From assembly GCF_900240975.1 (NCBI RefSeq), contig NZ_LT968776.1, forward strand, positions 3,097,092 to 3,161,091: a stretch of DNA of 64,000 bases. Direction: 5' to 3'. Of the stretch, positions 60,036-64,000 are shown piece by piece (position 1 is the stretch's first letter; each line of letters starts with the position of its first letter). This stretch comes from Mycobacterium sp. 4858. GTDB lineage: Bacteria > Actinomycetota > Actinomycetes > Mycobacteriales > Mycobacteriaceae. The translations under genes were made by a program, and so were the position numbers. The notes below the pieces were generated by a model. That model ran no database searches. It saw only the letters and a list, made by a program, of their open reading frames with translations, and was not told the DNA's origin.

Positions 60036-60050
60036 GAGAATAGTATTCTC
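60036..60050. promoter_or_regulatory. Putative operator GAGAATAGTATTCTC
   Basis: This perfect palindrome is the exact reverse complement of the copy at 2014-2028. It lies 22 nt upstream of the amidohydrolase ATG, overlapping the expected promoter or transcript start. Confidence 0.65.
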
Positions 60051-60072
60051 ATAAATTGCGAAGGAGGATTTC

Positions 60073-61263
60073 ATGGGCCAGTTGTCGCATCGGGAGGACG
60101 TCCCGTTTCCGCTCTTCGACGCGGATAACCATCTCTACGAGCCGCCGGAGGCGCTGACCAAGTTCTTGCCCAAGGAGTACAAGGACTACGTCCAATACGT
60201 GCAGATCAACGGGCGCACCAAGATCGCGCTGCGCGGCGTGATCAGCAACTACATCCCCAACCCGACCTTCGAGGTCGTCGCCCGACCGGGCGCCTGGGAG
60301 GAGTACTTCAAGTACGGCAACCCCGAGGGCAAGAGCAAGCGCGAGCTGTTCGGCGAGCCGATGCGCGCGATCCCGGCGTTCTTCGAGCCCGGCCCGCGGC
60401 TGGAGAAGATGAACGAGCTCGGCCTGGACCGCACGCTGATGTTCCCGACGCTGGCCAGCCTGATCGAGGAGCGGTTGCGTGACGACCCGGTCGCCATCCA
60501 CGTCCTGATCCACGCGCTGAACCAGTGGCTCGACGAGGTCTGGGGCTTCAACTACCAGAACCGCATCTTCACCACCCCGGTGATCACCCTGCCCATCGTC
60601 GAGAAGGCGATCGAGGAGCTGGAGTGGGTGGTCAAGCGCGGCGCGCGGTGCATCCTGATCCGCCCGGCTCCGGTCCCCGGCTTCCGCGGCCCCCGGTCGT
60701 TCGCGCTGCCCGAGTTCGACCCGTTCTGGGAGCGGGTCGTCGAGTACGACCTGCTGGTCGGCATGCACTCGTCCGACAGCGGCTATTCCCGGTACACGTC
60801 CGAGTGGGACGGCGCCGACCAGGAGATGCTGCCGTTCCAGACCAACGCGATGGGCATCCTCAACGAGTGGCGGCCGATTCAGGACGCGGTTGGCTCGTGG
60901 GTGATTCACGGCGCGCTCTATCGCCACCCCAAGCTGAAGGTCGCGATCGTCGAGGCCGGATCGAAGTGGATGACCCCGTTGCTCGACGGCCTGGCCGAGG
61001 TCTTCCGGAAGGCCCCGGAGGCCTTCCCGAGCGACCCCGTCGAAACCGTGAAGAACCGGATCTACGTCAGCCCGTTCTTCGAGGAGGGCATCGACGACCT
61101 GATCAACCTAGTCGGCGTGGACCAGGTGCTGTACGGCTCGGACTGGCCGCACCCGGAGGGGCTCGCGGAGCCGACGTACTACATCAATGCGCTGTCGCAC
61201 CTGCCTGTCGAAGACCAGGCGAAGATCATGGGCGGAAACCTCGGCCGGCTCGTCACGGTGTGA
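60073..61263 (+). CDS. Amidohydrolase (amidohydrolase_2/ACMSD-like)
   Basis: This 396-residue TIM-barrel hydrolase has FDADNHLYEPPEAL at residues 15-28 for the first metal motif (His and Glu), VGMHSSDSG with the barrel His, and YGSDWPHPEG with the Asp at strand 8. At strand 6 it has VEAGSKWM where the homologue at 26365 has VEHAFSWI. GAAGGAGG precedes the ATG. It is followed by an acyl-CoA synthetase with a GTGA overlap, so the product may be an acid that is then activated with CoA. Confidence 0.9.
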   Translation: MGQLSHREDVPFPLFDADNHLYEPPEALTKFLPKEYKDYVQYVQINGRTKIALRGVISNYIPNPTFEVVARPGAWEEYFKYGNPEGKSKRELFGEPMRAIPAFFEPGPRLEKMNELGLDRTLMFPTLASLIEERLRDDPVAIHVLIHALNQWLDEVWGFNYQNRIFTTPVITLPIVEKAIEELEWVVKRGARCILIRPAPVPGFRGPRSFALPEFDPFWERVVEYDLLVGMHSSDSGYSRYTSEWDGADQEMLPFQTNAMGILNEWRPIQDAVGSWVIHGALYRHPKLKVAIVEAGSKWMTPLLDGLAEVFRKAPEAFPSDPVETVKNRIYVSPFFEEGIDDLINLVGVDQVLYGSDWPHPEGLAEPTYYINALSHLPVEDQAKIMGGNLGRLVTV

Positions 61264-62690
61264 CGAACTGGCAGACCATCCCCGAGATGGTCTTGAGCGC
61301 GGCGGACCGCTTCGGCGACGCGGAAGCGGTCGTGGACGGTCCGCTGCGCCTCACCTTCTCGGAGGTGGTCGAGCGGATCCGTTGCGCGGCGGGCGCTTTT
61401 GCCGAACTGGGCGTCGACAGTGGTGATCGCGTCGCCGTCTGGGCGCCGAATTCCGCGGAGTGGATCATCGCTGCGTTTGGGTTGCTCACCGCGGGCGGGG
61501 TGCTGGTGCCGGTCAACACCCGGTTCAAAACGGAAGAAGCCGGCGACATCATCGCCCGCAGCGGGGTGAAGGCCGTCCTGGTTCAGAAGGGCTTCCTGGG
61601 CCAGGACTACACCGCGCCGGCGGGCACGCCCGTCATCGATCTGAAGTCCGACTTCCTTTCCAGCGGTTCACCGTTCGAGCGGACGGTGAGCGGAAGCGAC
61701 GTCTCGGACATCATCTTCACCTCGGGCACAACCGGCCGCCCGAAGGGCGCGATGATGAATCATCGCCAGACGCTGCGGATGTATGAGGAATGGGCGACGC
61801 TCGCCGACCTGCGCGAAGGCGACCGCTACCTGCAGATCAACCCGTACTTCCACACGTTCGGGCTGAAAGCGGGGCTCGTCACGTCGTTTCTCCGCGGCGC
61901 GACGATGCTGCCGGTCGCGGTTTTCGACGTCGACACGGTGGTGAATCTCATTGAACGCGAACGCGTCACGATGCTGCCGGGTCCGCCGACGCTGTATCAC
62001 TCGCTGCTGACGGTCGGCGACAAAGCCAAGCTGGCGACGTTGCGGGCGGGCGTGACCGGCGCCGCCGACATCCCCGTCGAACTGGTCCGCCGCATCCACA
62101 GTGAGCTGCCGTTCCAGACTTTGATGACCGGATACGGGCTCACCGAGGCCGGCAACGTCACCCTGTCCCGGCCCGGCGATTCGTTCGAGGACGTGGCCAC
62201 CACTGCGGGCCTGCCGTGCGACGGGGTCGAGGTGCGCATCGCCGACGATGGCGAGGTGCTGGTCCGCGGCTACGGCGTCATGCAGGGGTACCTCGACGAT
62301 CCGGAGGCCACCGCCGAGGCGATCGACGATGAGCGCTGGCTGCATACCGGGGATTTGGGCAGTCTGGATTCTTCGGGTCGGCTCCGGATCAATGGCCGCA
62401 AGAAGGACATGTTCATCGTCGGAGGATTCAACGCGTACCCCGCGGAGATCGAGGGCTTTCTCATGCACCACCCGGCCGTGGCGCAGGCGGCGGTCGTCGG
62501 CGTTCCCGACGCACGGCTCGGACAGGTGGGCAAGGCTTTCGTCGTCGCGAAAGACGCTGTCAGCGCTGAGGAATTGATCGATTGGTGTCGCGAACGCATG
62601 GCGGGGTTCAAGGTGCCGCGGTCGGTACGGTTTCTGGACGCCCTGCCTCTCAACGCCACCGGCAAGGTGGTCAAAGACCTCTTGCGTTGA
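61260..62690 (+). CDS. Acyl-CoA synthetase (AMP-forming)
   Basis: This 476-residue adenylate-forming enzyme has IIFTSGTTGRPKGAMMNH (ATP-binding, near residues 150-167), YGLTEAGNVT, the hinge GRKKDMFIVGGFNAYPAEIE and the C-terminal catalytic Lys in NATGKVVKDLLR. It converts a carboxylic acid to acyl-CoA through an acyl-AMP. It is slightly short for a fatty-acyl ligase, suggesting an aromatic, cyclic or medium-chain acid. GTG start overlapping the amidohydrolase stop. Confidence 0.92.
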   Translation: MTNWQTIPEMVLSAADRFGDAEAVVDGPLRLTFSEVVERIRCAAGAFAELGVDSGDRVAVWAPNSAEWIIAAFGLLTAGGVLVPVNTRFKTEEAGDIIARSGVKAVLVQKGFLGQDYTAPAGTPVIDLKSDFLSSGSPFERTVSGSDVSDIIFTSGTTGRPKGAMMNHRQTLRMYEEWATLADLREGDRYLQINPYFHTFGLKAGLVTSFLRGATMLPVAVFDVDTVVNLIERERVTMLPGPPTLYHSLLTVGDKAKLATLRAGVTGAADIPVELVRRIHSELPFQTLMTGYGLTEAGNVTLSRPGDSFEDVATTAGLPCDGVEVRIADDGEVLVRGYGVMQGYLDDPEATAEAIDDERWLHTGDLGSLDSSGRLRINGRKKDMFIVGGFNAYPAEIEGFLMHHPAVAQAAVVGVPDARLGQVGKAFVVAKDAVSAEELIDWCRERMAGFKVPRSVRFLDALPLNATGKVVKDLLR

Positions 62691-62710
62691 CACGGGTCCG
62701 CCACGCGCCT

Positions 62711-63727
62711 TCAGCTCACCCGGATGACCAGTTTGCCGACGTGCTTGGCATCGCGCAGTCGCTCGAACGCCGATTTGGCCTGCTCGAACTCGAAAACCTC
62801 GTCGATGACCGGCGTGAGGCCCGTCGCGGCCACGGCGCGGACGAGATCCTGTAAATCGGCGCGGTCGCCGACAGTGATGCTGCGTGTTGTCGCACCGCGA
62901 CCCCTCAACAGAAAATAGTCAACGCCGGGGTTGTCGTCGCTGAGGAAGCCGATCAGCGTGACCTCTCCGCCGACGGCGACCGCCCGCAACGACTGCTCGA
63001 TGGTGGCCGGCCCGCCGACTTCGACGACGCGGTCGACACCGCGTCCTTCGGTCACGTCACGCACCTGTTCGCCCCAGCTCGGGTTGCTGCGGTAGTTGAT
63101 GACCTCCTCGGCGCCGAGCTCCCGCAGAGTCTCGGCCTTTCGCGGACTCGAGGTGGTCGCGATGACCCGGGCGCCCAACACCTTGGCCAACTGCAACGCG
63201 AAGACCGACACGCCGCCCGATCCAAGGGTCAGCACCGTCTGGCCCGCCCGAACCGGGTTGGGTCCGCCGAGCGCGTTCCACGCCGTGACCCCGGCGCAGG
63301 GCAGCGTCGCCGCCCGTTCGTCAGAGATCGCCGCGGGGATGCCGACGACCGCTTCCCGCGACACCACCTTGTATGCGGTGAGCCACCCGTCCTGCCCGCT
63401 GCCGTAGCTGTCGGAGTTGGCGGTCGGCGGCATCGGGCCGCCGAACCACCTGGGGTGGAAAGCGCTGACAACCCGGTCACCGGGGCGGTAGTCGTCGACG
63501 CCCTCGCCCGCCTCGACGACCTCGGCGGCGGCGTCGCTGCACGGCACCAGACCATGCCTGGCGTCCCGCACGTAGCGGCCGAGGGGGATCGCGATGTCCC
63601 GGTAGTTCAGTGCGACGGCCTTGATTCTCAGCAGCAGCTCTCCCCGCTGTGGTGAAGGGACGGGTTCGTCGCATAGCCGCAACCCGTCGAGTCCTCCGGC
63701 GGCGCCATCGAACCGGTATACGCGCAT
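62711..63727 (-). CDS. Zinc-type alcohol dehydrogenase-like / quinone oxidoreductase
   Basis: This 338-residue medium-chain dehydrogenase/reductase has ALNYRDIAIPLGRY near residues 39-52, VTAWNAL before the Rossmann domain, and LGSGGVSVFALQLAK for NAD(P) binding. The structural and catalytic zinc Cys sets of true alcohol dehydrogenases are missing, so it is more likely a quinone or enone reductase. It is convergent with the acyl-CoA synthetase gene. Confidence 0.87.
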   Translation of the reverse strand: MRVYRFDGAAGGLDGLRLCDEPVPSPQRGELLLRIKAVALNYRDIAIPLGRYVRDARHGLVPCSDAAAEVVEAGEGVDDYRPGDRVVSAFHPRWFGGPMPPTANSDSYGSGQDGWLTAYKVVSREAVVGIPAAISDERAATLPCAGVTAWNALGGPNPVRAGQTVLTLGSGGVSVFALQLAKVLGARVIATTSSPRKAETLRELGAEEVINYRSNPSWGEQVRDVTEGRGVDRVVEVGGPATIEQSLRAVAVGGEVTLIGFLSDDNPGVDYFLLRGRGATTRSITVGDRADLQDLVRAVAATGLTPVIDEVFEFEQAKSAFERLRDAKHVGKLVIRVS

Positions 63728-63836
63728 CGCCTGATTCCTCTCTCTGTCGGTTTCGGTGTCAACAAAGTGTGAGTTTGCGTCGGTGCTCGTCGAAGGTGAT
63801 CAGCTCGTCGTTGTGTGTCCGGCGGGGATCTTGTTG

Positions 63837-64000
63837 TTACCTTGATCCTTGAATGGCTTTGGTAACGCCGATCGAGCCCACGGGTATGGTGGGCCGTTCG
63901 GTGACCTTCTTGGTCCATCGCGACAGGCTCAATCCGCCGTCTATGCCGCTGCGTTCGGGGAGTCCCGGGTCCCGCATGGAGCTCCGGTAACACCGCGGCT
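63837..64000 (-). pseudogene. Possible truncated flavin oxidoreductase fragment (runs off right edge)
   Basis: Read on the minus strand from the window edge, 53 codons end at TAA 63837-63839. The segment GGLSLSRWTKKVTERPTIPV followed by GSIGVTKA resembles the strand-7 region of old-yellow-enzyme-type FMN oxidoreductases. It stops at AIQGSR, before the expected strand 8 and C-terminal helix. It may be a truncated or frameshifted gene. The family call rests on a short motif from memory. Confidence 0.3.

Noticed and set aside
1-64000. CRISPR array, tRNA or rRNA genes, prophage or complete insertion sequence
   Set aside because: No regularly spaced repeats, recognisable RNA gene sequences, integrase or transposase motifs were seen. 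This was by reading only, so short RNAs cannot be excluded.

Overview
The window is high-GC actinobacterial DNA that reads as a chromosomal segment of a Mycobacterium, probably a slow-growing non-tuberculous species. The evidence is a complete yrbE/mce lipid-import operon with Mce-associated membrane proteins, an LpqH-type 19 kDa lipoprotein, mycofactocin-type short-chain dehydrogenases, and many FadE-type acyl-CoA dehydrogenases, P450s and 3Fe-4S ferredoxins. I saw no rRNA, tRNA, CRISPR array, phage or insertion sequence, but I could not run searches for them.

Left part (1-40 kb): a dense set of small catabolic operons. In order these are two SDRs and a TetR regulator (1-2 kb); an acyl-CoA dehydrogenase; a minus-strand operon of AhpD-like protein, Rieske oxygenase, small unknown, amidohydrolase, NTF2-like protein and two acyl-CoA dehydrogenases (9.3-3.6 kb); amidohydrolase, acyl-CoA dehydrogenase and thiolase (9.8-13.7 kb); TetR plus unknown; P450, ferredoxin and DUF1330 (15-16.8 kb); ferredoxin and P450 on the minus strand; a DUF35/Ltp2-like fusion with a hydrolase and two 3-hydroxyisobutyrate-dehydrogenase-like proteins (22.5-18.3 kb); a ferredoxin with a NuoF-like flavoprotein; two amidohydrolases, a Rieske ferredoxin and a hydrolase (28.6-25.1 kb); a heteromeric acyl-CoA dehydrogenase pair (29.6-31.7 kb); a first pair of Mce-associated proteins; SDRs, ferredoxin and P450 (37-33.8 kb); and an aldehyde dehydrogenase with a class III CoA-transferase (37.3-40 kb). 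Together they look like degradation of one or more hydrophobic, probably cyclic, substrates to acyl-CoA and then beta-oxidation. The substrate cannot be read from the sequence.

Middle (40.4-50.3 kb): yrbEA-yrbEB-mceA-F, one transcript; from mceA to mceE each gene overlaps the next at stop and start. mceE is broken in this assembly. A ~300 bp inverted copy of the mceE/mceF junction and a hairpin of Illumina Nextera-like adapter sequence sit inside it (48028-48716). This is almost certainly an assembly artefact.

Right part (50.3-64 kb): a second pair of Mce-associated proteins and small secreted proteins; a TetR repressor with a perfect 26-bp palindrome in front of an operon of two unknown membrane proteins and cytochrome-oxidase subunit III/IV-like proteins; a P450 with a divergent TetR; an MmpS-like secreted protein with an enoyl-CoA hydratase; LpqH-type lipoprotein; amidohydrolase plus acyl-CoA synthetase; and a quinone-oxidoreductase-like protein.

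The main biological observation is a recurring intergenic palindrome, GAGAAT-N3-ATTCTC, in front of many of these catabolic operons (best copies at 2014, 9372, 29513 and 60036; close variants at 1172, 28817 and 37289; weaker ones at 14959, 22520 and 37112). It suggests a previously unnamed regulon, with the TetR protein at 1241-1978 as the leading candidate regulator.
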